DNA from: Tetradesmus obliquus
Lineage: Eukaryota; Chlorophyta; Chlorophyceae; Sphaeropleales; Scenedesmaceae
NCBI GenBank assembly: GCA_030272155.1
Contig: CP126192.1
Location: 2,018,501-2,082,500 of the forward strand
Length of the DNA: 64,000 bases
Direction of reading: 5' to 3'
Below the pieces are notes generated by a model, which saw only the letters and a list, made by a program, of their open reading frames with translations, did no database searches and had not been told where the DNA came from. Position numbers and translations under genes: made by a program. The stretch's first letter is position 1. Every line of letters begins with the position of its first letter. This document shows, in pieces, positions 1-12,482 of the stretch.

Positions 1-92
1 CCCACTGCAGCCAGCACGCAGCAGTTGTCGATGCGCTCCACGCCGCTCACGCTGCAGGGCGCAGGCAAAGATGCAGCAATAGCAATAGCAAT

Positions 93-140
<48 letters not shown>

Positions 141-2280
141 CGGAAGCAGGACATCTCAGCAGCACACATGGCGTGCAAATAGCATTGGCAGCGCAGTACA
201 TTGTGATCACCCAGCACGCACAACCCACCTAAAAGCACTGTCCGTGACCTGCAATCAACAGCTTTGTGCTACAGCACAGCACAGCACAGCCGGCACATTC
301 AAACTGTCAACGGCCCCTCATCACATCCTATTGCAAAATTACTGCAGCAGCAGCAGCACTCACCGTCCCGCGCTGATGCTGTCTGCGAAGCGCTTCTTGA
401 GCACTGCCACTGCTGTGTCTCCCTCGCTGCCCTTGACCGCAAAGCAAATGCTGTGCTCACTGCTGGCCTGGCTGATCATGATCACGTTCACGCCGGCATC
501 ACGCACCGTGCTAAACACGGCGCTGGCGATACCTGCAAGTCGACGTGCGAGCGCAAAGGTCAGTGGGTGGCCCGGCTGGTGCGCCGCAGTGCGGCAGCTA
601 GCATGTTTGATGCATAGACGAAGCACTGGCCTGTCAAACTGTGGAGGCTATGGAAGTGCACCCTTCACTGTCACAATCTTGCGAGTTGTACGTGCGGTTC
701 CTCACGTCCTCAGGCTGCTGCCGTGCAGGAAGGCTACAGCAGCAGCAGCAGCAGCAGCAGCAGGTCCTCCCGCACAGCCACTGCTCACCTGGCACGCCCA
801 CCATGCCTGTTCCCTCAATGTTGATGAGGCACACATTGTCAATGGTGGCAAAGCCCTTGATGGTGACAGCGCCCTTGCTGAACTTCTGCTCAGCCTCCAG
901 GTCCAGTACCTGCGTGCCTGTTGGAGAGAGGGAGGAAGAGGGAGAGACAGCAGAAATAACAACAGCAGCAGAGACACATGGCAGCGGGCAGGGGTGTTGA
1001 TAGAGTTGCAGGCATGGGGCAGTGGCTGGGTTAGCTGACAGTCCACGGCACACCGCAGCCAAGGTTGCGGAAGCATTGTGACTGTCATGCAGTAGACGAA
1101 GGAAGTGGGCAGCGGTGCATGCAGCTTTTTTAACAGCAGCCCCATGTACAGCAACTCTCGCCGCTCCCGCCTCACAGCTGATCTACCCCAAAACTCAACA
1201 TTGCGCACACACAGTCCACACTGCAAGAGCTTTTCTGTCATCCCGTGACGCACCTGGCGCCGCCAGGTTGAAGAAGTTCCTGATGGCGATGGGGATGCTG
1301 TACTTCATGGCCGGCAGTGTGGTGCGCGGGTGCAGCACATTGGCGCCAAAGTAGGAGAGCTCCCAGGCCTCGTGGTAGGTCAGGCTGGGCAGGCACACCG
1401 CCTCAGGCACCTGCAGCGCAGTTGGTGTGGGGGTTGTTAGTATGGTGAAAGTCAGCAGGCAGACAGGAGCTCCCAGGCCTCGTGGTAGGTCAGGCTGGGC
1501 AGGCACACCGCCTCGGGCACCTGCGCGGGGCAGTGGCGTAGTTGGAGGTTGGTCAAAGGGAGCAAGCAGCGATGTATGGAGAGCAGTGTGTGAGCACGTT
1601 CTTGGTGCATGGAAGAGGTGCAGCTGGTCCCTCGCCTGTCTGCCGGGATGCACTGTATCCCGCACCATCAAAGGACAGCCCTGCATGTCAACTGCTGCTG
1701 CTGCTGCTACAATTTGCAGTGTAAGATGCTGCTGCCAGCGCGGGGTTTGCAAGCCACCTCTCCCGCATGCTGCTGCTGCTGATGCTGCACATGCCCCAAA
1801 CAGCAGATCCTCTGCTGCTGCTGCCGCCGCTCACCTTGCGCGGGTCCGCCGAGTACACGCCGTCCACGTCTGTCCAGATGGTGATGTGGCCGCTGCGGAA
1901 GAGCGCGCCCATGATGGTGGCGGAGAAGTCGCTGCCGTTGCGCTTCAGCGTGGTGGCCTGGCCCCTGCGCAGCAGTACAGAGAGATTTGGCCAGCAAGAA
2001 GGGTTGGGCTAGTTGGTGCATGACACAAGCCCCACAATGCCTTCAACACCAAAGTGCACGCTTTCTGTAGCTCGGCTGTGGAGCTGTAGAGGACTGGCAG
2101 GAGGCACAGTAGAGAGGCACCCTGAGCTACAGCAGCACTTGTACAACAGAACCTGTACAAGGTCAATGGCTTGAACAGAACTGGACATTTTACCCACAGT
2201 CCCGTACTACAGCCTGCTGCCCTGCTGACACTGCAGGCAAGCTCATGCTCATGCTGCGAAGCTGCTGTTGACACGTGCCA

Positions 2281-2317
<37 letters not shown>

Positions 2318-5187
2318 GTGCCAGCGCTGCTGCTGCTGCTGACGAATGCCAGTGCTGCACTCACTTCTGGTTCTTGGCAATGAAGCCAGTCGCGATGACC
2401 AGCTTGTGGTTGCCGTGCTGCTTGAACCACTCGTCCAGGCGCTTGTTGCTGGCCTCCTCATCTAGGTCCACACTTGTGCCGTCACTGGTGGGGGTCACCA
2501 CCAGCACATCGCGTGTGTCCATGAAGGCCACGTCAGCGCCCATCAGCTTGCAGGTGGCCGCCAGCAGCTGCGCGCTCCACAGCTCGCCGTGGCCCACCAC
2601 AAAGTCCACAAACGCATCCGTGGCCATGCCGGCTGCGCGCGGCGGAAGAGATTGATTGATATCAAGGCCAGTGGCAGCAGCGCAGCCAGAGGAGCGTCAG
2701 TTGAGTGCTGCTAAAGATGCGCAGTGCAGGAAGGCTCACGGCTCTGCGGCTTGCAACTGCAACATGACTGCTGCATGCAACATGGCGCCACGATCGTCCC
2801 CTGTCTGCAGCAGCGCCGCAACTGCCCTCTCAGCCTTGCAGGACAGCCCCCTACTCTTGCTGCTTCCTTCCCGCTGCCTTGCAACGTGCCGTCTGCTCGC
2901 ACTGCTGCGCAACAGCGCCCTGCTGCAGCACCCCCAACCTATCCACAACTCACCGATGCAGATGGCCTGCAGCATGGCCTTGAGGTTGCCGATGTCGTCC
3001 ATGAGCCGCGACACAAAGGCGGTCAGCTCCGGGCCCTGGCCCAGCAGCTTCTTGGCCGTCTCCACGTGCTTCTCCTGCAGCGCAGCCAGGTCAACCAGGA
3101 ACGCGGCGTCCTGCAAGCAAACAAGCGAGAGACAGCAGCCATAGCAGCCCCAGTGGGCAAACCAAGGTGAGGCACGTGCTTGCGGGAAACACTGAGGTAC
3201 CAGAGGTGCTGCTGTGTTTTGACAGAAGGCGGTGTGCCAGTTGCAGCCACCAAACCACCAAGCGTTGTGACTGCTGCTCGCGCTGTCTTCTGCAGCGTCT
3301 GCAGCTCGCTTGAATCTGCCACCTGTTGCTTTGTCTGTTGCTGTTTGCGCTGTAGCTGCAACTGCTGCTGGTTTGGACTGCTGCTGCAAGCTGCAGCATG
3401 TCACACCTTGGGCGCTGCCTGACTGTTGGCCAAAGTGTCTCTGCTGCTATGACCACTACTGCAAGCAGCGATGCTGCATCCACTGCTGCTGTACAACCAG
3501 CTGCCAGCCTACTCCGCATTGCAACACTGCTGCTGCACCACACCAGCTGCTGCCGGCCGGCTGCCTGCTGCTGCGCCCACCTGGCGTGCTGCCTTGTCAA
3601 TCATGTTGAGGATGAGGTCGGTGACCTTGACCGGTGACTCAGCGCAGCTGCCCATGGCTGACACGACAGTCACGGTCTGCTGTGCAGGCTCGTTGATGAT
3701 CTGCGGGCAATGAACAAAGACCAGCAATAACACAGGCGGTGGGCATCATTGCTGCTGCTACAGCATACTATAGCCGCAGGTGTAAGAGTCAAACGCACAG
3801 CGTGCTGGTGCTGAGGCACTGCCAGCACAGCTGCCTGCATGATAGTGCCGCAGAGCTGCCTATGGAACATCAGCTGCAAATGAAGCGCGCCACTGAACAG
3901 ATGAGGCTGCTGTTGCCGCAGTACCAGCTAGACCTGGTGCTGCTACGCCGCGCAAACCTGGCGTCCACATGCTGCAGTGTACGCAGCAGATGCTAGAGCT
4001 TCTGTTGATGTCCTCTGCTTGCAAGTGGCTGACTGCACACGGCCGCCCGTAAACCTTTTACCAGTTCACGTCGCGATGTTATGAATGCTTTCGACGCGTT
4101 TCTCGACTGAAACGTGCTGAGGATACTTCCATGCTTTCATGCTATATGCAAACTCTCTGTGAACGGCCTCTGTGTACTGCCCTGTGCAAGCAGTGCTGTG
4201 AGCTGCAGCAGCACTGCCCCGCTGCTCACCAGCTCAGCCACTGCCTTGAGCCTGTCAGGGCTTGCCATGCAGGTGCCTGCATGATAATAACACAGCAGCG
4301 CCAGCTCAGCAGCAGTGACCTGATACATGCCTACTGCTGATGCTGCTGTGCGTCTGCTCTGGGCACATGGCAGGGCGCGAGTCCGACTCATGTGGAGTGT
4401 GATGAAGCAGCAGGTGGATGCTGCAGAGGCAAGCGTACTGCTGCACATGCATGTTGTATTGCACTCAGCTGGCTCTGACTACAGCAACCAATTTTGACTG
4501 CAAACAATTTTTTGTAATGAGTGTGCATCACAGATACGTGGCCTCTTGCAGCTGCAGTGTTCAACTGTAAGCTTACCTCCAAATTTGTGCACCTTCATGT
4601 ACGTTCAGACACAGCACAACAACAGCCAGAAGTTGAAAGAACAGAATGGTCGTTTCAAGAAGCAGGTGTATAGTAAGATGCGCCTACAGCAATTGCTGTA
4701 GGAGCAGCAGTGGCTGCAGCAACCGAGTGACGGCAGCAGCAGCAGCAGCAGCGCTGCTTCATGAACAGGATCCTAGTGTTGCTGCCCTAAGTAGGCTGGT
4801 AAAAAAACAATTGAAATCTCAATTTTAGCCAGCAAACTGCTTTGGCATGACTTCAGCTGCGTTTACGCAAGTGGAGTTGCCACACAGATTGCTGGGTGCC
4901 CTGACCCTGATCACCTGCCAGTGGCTACCCCTGGGGCAGCCGTCCACTGCATTCGCGGTAGACTCTGCGAGCACGCTCTTCACAACGCAGACATTCCTGC
5001 GAGACTGCGACGCACGCTGGCACGCCTGACCAAGGCGCCTTGCTGTTGCTGTTGCCGAGACTGGCGTCTGGTGGTGCCCGCAGCTAACAGACGATCTCAA
5101 TGCATTGATGCTAAAAGCATTATTGCGACCTGTTTTGCTGCTGCAGGCAGCCCGGCTGTCGCCGAGCGCTTTTTTCAGGCTCTGCAT
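1..5187 (-). CDS. AKHSDH: Bifunctional aspartokinase-homoserine dehydrogenase, 5' part (3' end beyond left edge)
   Basis: Enzyme of the aspartate pathway (Lys/Thr/Met/Ile synthesis), expected in the plastid. Exons on the minus strand: 4915-5187, 4577-4592, 4230-4276, 3581-3700, 2954-3110, 2365-2632, 1835-1964, 1254-1410, 789-917, 364-532, <1-51. All joins keep phase and give about 505 residues. Residues 1-91 look like a transit peptide. The kinase motif VHKFGGT lies at 92-98 and is encoded partly by a 16-nt microexon. Then come VVSAMGS, FVVGHGELWSAQ, TPTSDGTSVD, TTLKRNGSDFSA, TIWTDVDGVYSADPRK and SYFGANVLHPRT, followed by ACT-domain motifs (GFATIDN, NVIMISQASSEHSICFAV, VLAAVG). The HGELWSAQ and IWTDVDGVYSADPRK signatures fit the bifunctional plant type better than the monofunctional lysine-sensitive kinase. 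The dehydrogenase domain is not in view, so bifunctionality is inferred. The start ATG at 5187 is chosen at the transit-like segment; the frame stays open upstream to 5457. Confidence 0.92.
95..139. repeat. (CAG)15 tract in an AK-HSDH intron
   Basis: Fifteen uninterrupted CAG units, preceded by several AGCAAT units. On the sense strand this is (CTG)15 lying upstream of the acceptor of exon <1-51. Confidence 0.97.
1357..1524 (-). repeat. Tandem partial copy of an AK-HSDH exon with its acceptor
   Basis: The 58 bases at 1357-1414 recur at 1467-1524 with one difference (1405 a, 1515 g), offset 110. The unit is the 5' part of exon 1254-1410 plus its GCAG acceptor. The second copy has a usable acceptor but runs into a stop after about 20 codons. 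Confidence 0.95.
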
Positions 5188-6089
5188 GCCTGCTAGCCGG
5201 CCAAACGCAGAGGCCTGACGATAAACGAGGAAAACAGAAAATTTTACGGTCTGAGAATGGAAAACATTTTCCCTTGAGAAAGCACTCCCAAATCCTGACA
5301 CCTGGGCAGTAACATGTGGGAGCACAAGTGGGAGCACAGGTGACCCAAGGGTGACCTCTAAGATGTCTTTAGCGTCACGCTCTATTAACTCTCTTGCAGG
5401 AGCTACGTTGGGTTGAAAGTAAGTGTATGCAGCGGAAAATACATCCGAGTGCAACAATTGTACTGCAGGTCAGCAGGATACCAGACCAACTGCTGAGCCT
5501 GGCTGAACGTGCTGCACCACAGCACATAGCATGCCTTTAACAAGTCAAATCAACCAAGGGCTGAAACAATACAATTTGCAACCATCCAAGTACACAAGGC
5601 TCATCCTATAGTTCCAAAGATGCCATACACTGATGCGCACTCAATGTGGTGGCGTTCGAACACAACATGACAAAAACCCACGCAAGGAAGCACTGGGAGC
5701 CCATACGTCGGGCTTGGCTGACAAACAAGGTGCTTAGACAGTGATTGCGTATCCAATAGTGCTGCCGCTGACACTGCAAGCTCTAAACTGCTGGTATGTA
5801 GAAACATCAGGAATGCGGACTCCTGTAACAATCGGTTCACATTGAAAGCTTCACTATGCTAGTGCCATGTTTGGCAACAAAGTGCGCAGACTGCAGACCC
5901 CTACCCACATTGCTGTTCCCAACGAATAATATAAACACAATGAACACAACGTGCGTGCTTTCCAGCCTCTGTCACCAAGGGCCAGTGGACAAAACCTGCT
6001 CTGGCGTCACACAACAAATGGACGCACCCTGGCTAGCACAACTGGAGCCATGCCATACACAACAGCATCGTTGCTGAAGCAATGGTTCG
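5188..6089. other. Intergenic: AK-HSDH upstream region and 3' flank of the next gene
   Basis: Holds the presumed promoter and 5' UTR of AK-HSDH (minus strand) and the 3' UTR of the gene ending at 6090. The minus frame is open from 5457 to the chosen ATG, so a longer N terminus is possible. No other gene is supported here, and no clear TATA box was seen. Confidence 0.5.
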
Positions 6090-8295
6090 TCAGTTATTTG
6101 ATGCACCTTTCAATTTTGTGATGTCAGCCGTAAGGTCTATGTACTGTTGATGCGAGATGCCAGATGCAAACACGCCTACCCCCTGCGACAAAAGCAGCTC
6201 ATAGGCATCAAGATCGGCAGCAGACAGCCCACCATGCATATCAGCTGAACTACCAGTAGCGGTTGCAGCATCTGCAGGCTCGCCCCATGTCTGCAAGACT
6301 TGGTGCTGCTTGACCGATGCGTCTGCTGCTGCTGCTGATTGTTGATGCCAGGCACCGCTGCCGCAGTGTTGCTGAGCAAGGTCGACAAAGAACTCATAGT
6401 CTTCGTCATGCTGTGTGCGCTTGAAGAAGCCGTGCAACTGCACGCCTTGCTGCACGACCTGCAAGACAAAACAAGAGCAGGCTGTCAGCACCTGCAGCAG
6501 CAACTCAGCGCTCGTAAACAATCCTGCGCATGATGCTATACAATGAAAAGCAGTAGAGAATGCGGTTCGTCAAACAAGCCTGTTTCACAGGGAGGCGCTC
6601 TCCTACCATTGCACCTACAGACTGCCGTCAACCCAAACCACCTGGCTATCAACAGGCACAGCGTGCAGCATGCATGCAGCTGCACAACAAGCCTGGCCTC
6701 ACCCGCGGCGCCAGGTAGCGCTTGTAGTAGCGCAGCCGCTTCTTGGTGCTGGGGTGGAAGCGCCGGCAAGCCGCCTCAAAGTCCTGAGCAACGTTGTGGC
6801 CCCGCAGGTGTGCTGGGCCGCCGTCGCCCAGCCAGAACCGCTGCAGCGCGAAGCGCACAACCTCCAGCCCGTACCACAGCGCGCGCGGCGCGCCGTTGTG
6901 CTTGTTGCGGCAGCCGCAGTCCCACACGACGCAGCTGCAGCAGGCAGTGAGACAGTGAGGCAGCGGGACAGCGAGGCAGCAAGGCAAGCGTGCAAAAGCT
7001 TGGCCATGGCACAGGTGAGAAGACTGTACTGCAAGGGCGTGAGATGGCTGGCCGAGTCAGGGCAAGTACATTTGCAGCTGCAGCAAAATTCAAACCCGCA
7101 CAGTGTGCCGCCAACCACAGCTGCCAGCTGCGGTGTTGTTGGGAAGTGCCAGGCACATCGGCACTGCCGACGAAGCTGGCAGCCTCCCGCCAGCACATCA
7201 GGCCTGCCAGCTCAGCTGCCTGCCAGCCAGCCAGCACAGCCACACTGCCAGCGCAGCAACCTGCCAGCCAGCCCGCCACGTCAGCGTGCTGCTCCCACCT
7301 GTGGCCCAGTGCTGCAGCCAGCAGCAGGTTTGCATCCAGCTCCAGCATGAGCGCCTCAAAGGCCTGCTGCTCAAGGCAGGTGCTGCGCATGCGCACAACG
7401 CTGAAGCCCGCAGCAGCAGAACCACAGCCACAAGGAAGTGACAGTGGCGTCAACGGCATGACTGCAAGTGCTCGTTGGTAGATGCAGCGTTCATGTGGCA
7501 GCAGGTGGCAGGGGAGGTTGCCGTGCTAGTAGTGGCAAGCAGCGGCTGCAGATGCTGAAATGCACATATGCGTTTACACCAGTACTCAGTGCAGGGCCTT
7601 GTCAGAATGTTTGCTCCTGCTGCGGCTGCTCGTAGGAACATAAACAGTGCATCAGCGTGCTGGACAAACAAGGGCTGCTGCCCAGCCCCACCTGAAAGGC
7701 AGCTGCAGCTGGTGCAGCAGCGGCGCCATCTCCATGCCGTTGGTGAGGTTGAGGAAGTGCTTGGAGGCGTGCAGCGGCGGCAGCCTGGAACCCTCCAGCA
7801 GCTGTGACCCCACAAACATATGTGCATATGTTTACAGCACAGCAATTCAGAGGCAGCAGTGGGCACTGCCAGCGTAGGCATAAGCTCTGCTACACGACAC
7901 GCTGATGCTTGCCAAGTCACTGTTGCTGTGGGGGAAAATAACAACCTGGCAGGCACCTGCTGAGGAAGCCACACATAGTGTGGCGTTCAATGATTGTCTT
8001 GAAGCAGAAGACTCACCACAGCATTTGGGAACTGCTGACCCAGCAGCATCCTTAGATGATGTTCACGCTGCATGTCACTGCTGCTGCTGCGGTTGCTGCT
8101 GCCATCTTCAGTGCTGCAGCGGATTTTGCAGTACACACGAGAGGCAAAGCGCGCTCTGGCACATGTCACCAACACGCTTGCAGCAGGTCTCGTTGCAATG
8201 GGCCACGTCGAGCCCCTTGCAGCCTGAGGGTGCCGGTACACCTGGTGGCCTGACATGTCTCCCACAACAGTGCTGTACCCGGTGCATGAACTCAA
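6090..8295 (-). CDS. Conserved protein of unknown function, five exons
   Basis: Exons 8017-8295, 7692-7801, 7299-7400, 6703-6934 and 6090-6458 join in phase to give 363 residues. I do not recognise a named family, but several blocks look strongly constrained: GHQVYRHP near the N terminus, RVYCKIRC, LPPLHASKHFLNLTNGMEMA, RMRSTCLEQQAFEALMLELD, CVVWDCGCRNKHNGAPRALW, GHNVAQDF and RTQHDEDYEFFVDLA. No signal peptide or membrane segment is obvious. The blocks cross intron boundaries without loss, which supports the model. Asp/Cys/Arg-rich blocks (DCGCRNK, LELDANLL) could be an active site, but this is inference. The start is the first ATG of the first recognised exon; an additional upstream exon cannot be excluded. 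It is divergent from the CXC-domain gene, with 365 bases between starts. Confidence 0.72.
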
Positions 8296-8660
8296 ATCCT
8301 CATGCTGTGTACTTTAGCTTCCGCGCACTTGCATCAAAGCCAACCGCGTTGAGTCCCCGTCAACGTGAGTAAACCCGGCGAAAACCCGGCCTCCTCTTCA
8401 AACACGCAAAATTTCGAAACGCCAGGCATCATCGCTGAATTGAAAGGTTGCTGATTAGTAATTTTGCGATCGAAATGTTGGTAGCGCATGGACATTGCTT
8501 TGCTTGTGAACCTTGAAGTGTGTGCGAGTGCTTCCTCGTCACTCACCACCTGCCACCTGTGCGTAAATGCCATGAACTTCGGCACAATATACGTAAGACG
8601 AGTACCAGGCTTCCAAGCGTTTTAGGGGCAGCTGCAGCTGAGGTTGCAGTAAGCAAAGCC
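8296..8660. promoter_or_regulatory. Divergent intergenic region between the unknown gene and the CXC-domain gene
   Basis: Only 365 bases separate the inferred starts of the minus gene at 8295 and the plus gene at 8661, so the two probably share a promoter region. A minus-strand open frame (8334-8585) covers part of it, but it shows no family signature and no phase-compatible link to the downstream exon. Confidence 0.5.
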
Positions 8661-10281
8661 ATGCAAGCAGGCTCTGGACAGCAGCAGAACGCCATTCCAG
8701 GATCTACAGGTAGCTACCTGGAGGGTTTGAGGCGCCGATGAGTGCGCTCCCAACGGCAGCAGCTTAAGAACACGCCACTGCTGCCTCGCAGGCACGCCAT
8801 ACAATGCTGCGCTTCTATTTCAAGCACAAGCAGGGCAAATATCTGGCCAAATGCTGGCACCGAGGCTTGCATTGATGCCTGGAGGGTGAGTGCTGCGGGT
8901 CGTTCAAATCTACTGCGGGCGTCAGGGCACTTGTTCAAGTGTTCAAGCTGCCAGCCACAGCCAGACATCAAAGTCGAAGGACAGCCGAGCGGTGTGCCTG
9001 CTCATGCTCGACTTTGGCTTATACAATGCTTCCGTTGTCTACAGGGCCCGCACTGGTGCAGCACCTATGGGGGCAGGGACAGCAGCAGCAGCTGGGGCGC
9101 AGTACCGCCCAGCTGGCGTGCACCTTCCAGGCATGGGCATGATCCTCAAGGCTCCCCCCAGGTGAGCTGTTTGCAGCAGCTGCATCTCTGTTGTGCTGCC
9201 AGGTGTCTTGTCATGCAGCAGCTGACAGTCGGAAGACTGTTGTTCTTGGATGTCTGCATGCTGCAACCTGACCGTGCTTGCTGCTTGCACTAGTTGTTCA
9301 CAAGCTTGCTGTCCGAGCAGTCAACGTGTGCATGCTTGCTTTGTGTCAGCAGAATTGCCTGTGCTCTTGGTGTGATGGTCCTGCGCATCCTTGGCTGCTT
9401 GCAGGAAGTCTGGCGGCAGCCAGAAGGGCCGCAAGCACTGCAACTGCAAGAACTCCAGATGCCTCAAGCTGTGAGTGCAGGCTGCAGGAAGCCACAGCTT
9501 CTGTAGAATTGGTTGTGTGCTGCTTCTAGTGGTACAGCATGCATAGCAGTTGAGTAGCTGTCAACACTCAACAGGCAAGCAGGCAGCAGGCAGCAGCATG
9601 GCGGCAGATGGAAAAGTGCGAATGCTTTCGAAGCTGGCCTCTGCATCTACGCTATTGAGCTTGCCTATCTTTATGCTCATGTGCGCATGCTTGCGGCGCT
9701 GCTGCTGCTTGCAGCTACTGCGAGTGCTTTGCCAGCGGGCGCTACTGCGACAACTGCAACTGCCTCAGCTGCTTCAACAACAAGGAGAGCGAGGCGGTGC
9801 GGCAGTCGGCAGTGGAGGCCATCCTGGAGCGCAACCCCAACGCGTTCAGGCCAAAGATCCAGGTGCGCATCACGGCAGCAGCAGCAGCAGCAGCAGCAGC
9901 GAAGCGTGATAGGAACGGGCTACACAGCCAGGTACAGCAGCAGCATGCATGATGGGCACCAGGCAAGCGCAACACCAAGGCTGACTTGCAGTGGTGATGC
10001 TCTGTTGTATTGCTGCAATCAGCTGTGGCTTGGGCTGGCATTGGCATGGTTTTTAACGTGATGCTGCTGCTGCTGGCTGTGCCCGCCGCCTCAGACCGCT
10101 GATGGTGACACGCACCCACAGAGCGTCCGCAACGCCCCTGACGGCAGTGTACGCCACAGCAAGGGCTGCAACTGCAAGAAGAGCTCCTGCCTCAAGAAGT
10201 ACTGCGAGTGCTTCCAGGGAGGCATCTTCTGCACGGAGATCTGCAAGTGTGTGGACTGCAAGAACTACGACGTGAGTGCGC

Positions 10282-10328
<47 letters not shown>

Positions 10329-12482
10329 TGGTGTGACGACCCTGAAGCCAAGCCGCAACACACTAAGCGAAAGTCGTAGGCGAGGAACACCACTGACATG
10401 GGACGGAGTAGCTGACGTTAGTTGTCCAGCGCTTGTGGTGCCCTTGTTTGCGCGCCTCATTGACATGCTGCCGCCGCTTTGCTGCGCCTGCAGGGCTCTG
10501 AGGCGCGTGCGCAGGTGCTGTCCTGCCACGAGCCGTTCAACATGCAGTCGCTGCACCAGGCAGCGCAGGCGCATGCAGCGCTGAAGCGGCCGCGGATGCA
10601 GGCGCCGCAGATGACGACCACAGTCGGGCAAGCAGGGCTGCTGCAGGCGCAGAACGCTCTGCAGCACCTGGCAGCAGCGGCAGCGGCAGGCGGGCCAAAC
10701 GCACCGACCATGCCGCTGCAGCAGTTGCAGGCGATGCAGGCCGCTGCGGCGGCAGCGCAACAACAGCAGCAGCAGCAGTTACAGCAGCAGCAACTGGCGC
10801 CTCCACTGCAGCCGCCTGCTAGGTGGGTTGTCCTTGCAACTACTGGCTGCTGACAGTTGATTTTGCATGCTGAGCATATGACATGCAGACTTCTGTGCTG
10901 CCTGACAACTGGCGTGCGTTCTAGCATGCATCAGCATACACATGTCTCCTGTTTCAAAAAGGCGTGTTTTGGCATCAGCGTAACTTTGACACTGCGACCG
11001 TGTGGCTGCTGTTGCAGGCCGCCGCTGCTGGACGTGGTGCAGGAGCTGGTCAAGCCAGAAGTGGTCGAGGAGCTGTGCAAGTTGCTGATTCTAGTAGCGG
11101 GAGATGCAGCAGACAAACAGCAACAGCAGCAGCATGACCAGGCAGCTAATGGCGAGTTGCTGAATGGTGTAGAGCAGCAGCAGCAGCGTCAGGTGGGAGC
11201 GCCAGCAGCAGCTGGTGACGAACCTGGCAAGGCTGCTGCTGCTTCAGTTAAAGTAGAACAAGATGCTGACGGCGACAGCGTTATGCAGGAAGTGACAGAA
11301 CAGCAGCAGCAGCAGGCGCAGCAGCAGCAGCAGCAGCAGCAGCGTGCCAGTCCTTCTGCAGATGCAGATGAGTACAGTGCTTCCTATGCAGCGCAGGAGG
11401 CCGTTGTTCTGCAGGAGTTCAACTCTCTGCTGCAGCGTATCATAGCACAGGCAGAGAAGAAGAGCAATGCAGTAGCTGCAGCTACTGCTGCTGCTGCTGC
11501 TACATGTGCAGGTCAAGAACAAGCAGCAGTCAGCAGCGGCATGGAAAATAGTGAACAGCAGCAGCAGCAGCAGCAGCAGTTGCAGCAGCAGCAGCAGCTG
11601 CTGTCACAACAACTTCAGCAGCCCAAAGCCGCGGTGAGTGCTGGCTGGCTGTATGACCAGTGTCATGCCATTGCATTCTGCCTGGTAGCGACATCAGTGG
11701 ATGTAAGCTTGCCAGATCAATTGCGCACCCTCTTTAGATTCCATGAAGACTTCATGGAATTTCTGTCTATTAGCGAGTCAGCACATATACTGTCATAGTG
11801 GATTTGCCAGGGGAAGATGCGCTCGGCCGTGTCACTTTCAGCAGGCTCGTCAACGGCTTGCTGTTACTTTTTTACGCCTTGCTGACGGCCTGCCGCAATG
11901 CGCTGCGTTATGGTGCCGTACCTGCAGCCGCAGCAGATGGGCATCCGACCGCCTGTGCTCAGCATGCCGCAGCAGGCCATGGCGCAGCAGCAGGCGATGA
12001 TGCTGCAGGCGGCCAGCAACAACTATGCGGCGCAGCTGGCGCAGCTGCAGTCGCGGCAAGCCTACCTGACCGGTGCTGGCAGCGGCGCGCAGCAGCTGGC
12101 GGCCTTTGGCGGCACAGGCGCGCTAGGCATGCAGCAAATGCAGCAGATGCAGCACATGCAGCAGATGCAGCAGGTGCTGCCTGGCCTGAGGCCCATGGGC
12201 ATGCAGCAGATGGTGCAGGTGATGGCGCAGGATGGCAGCGTGCATCACATCCCTGCGCAGTCGCTCATGTCACTGCTGCCGGGCGCGGCGCAGCAGCAGC
12301 AGCAGCAGCAGCAAGTAGCGCTGGCTGCGGCTGCCAGTGCTGTGCCCGTGTCAGCTGCCAGCGCAGTAGCGAGCTCTGCCCCAGCTGCGCCAGCAGGCGT
12401 AGGTGTGTCGCTGCTGTCGCTGCTGAATGGGGCCATCAACACCAGCAGCAGTGCGGCAGCTGGCGCGGGTGGCGGCTCGTAA
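8661..12482 (+). CDS. CXC-domain (TSO1/tesmin/LIN54 type) DNA-binding protein
   Basis: Nuclear regulator of the CPP/TCX family. In other eukaryotes these proteins bind CHR-like promoter elements and belong to MuvB/DREAM-type cell-cycle complexes. Exons: 8661-8709, 8792-8885, 9045-9161, 9405-9470, 9715-9862, 10122-10271, 10494-10822, 11018-11633, 11928-12482; 707 residues in frame. The first CXC repeat reads [20 protein letters not shown] and continues with [15 protein letters not shown]. The linker [10 protein letters not shown] is diagnostic. The second repeat reads [18 protein letters not shown] and continues with [12 protein letters not shown]-terminal to this are long Gln-, Ala- and Met/Gln-rich stretches (about residues 210-707), probably disordered. 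The two N-terminal exons are small and less certain, but their phases (1, 2) fit the strong exon at 9045. Confidence 0.9.
10283..10327. repeat. (CAG)15 tract just after a 5' splice site
   Basis: Fifteen CAG units begin 11 bases after the donor GTGAGT of the second-CXC exon, inside the intron. Confidence 0.97.

Noticed and set aside
25..1038. 337-codon plus-strand open frame
   Set aside because: It is the antisense shadow of AK-HSDH exons and a (CAG)15 intron tract (poly-Ala run); the real exons with conserved motifs are on the minus strand.
4825..5457. Reading the whole 210-codon minus frame as the AK-HSDH N terminus
   Set aside because: The part after GSHWQ (4914 and below) is read-through into intron; splicing at GTGATC to the VHKFGG microexon restores the conserved motif. 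The part before Met 5187 lacks transit-peptide features, although it cannot be fully excluded.
11018..12482. Poly-Gln region considered as a separate Gln-rich coactivator gene
   Set aside because: Phase and acceptor sites connect it directly to the CXC exons, so it is the C-terminal part of that gene.
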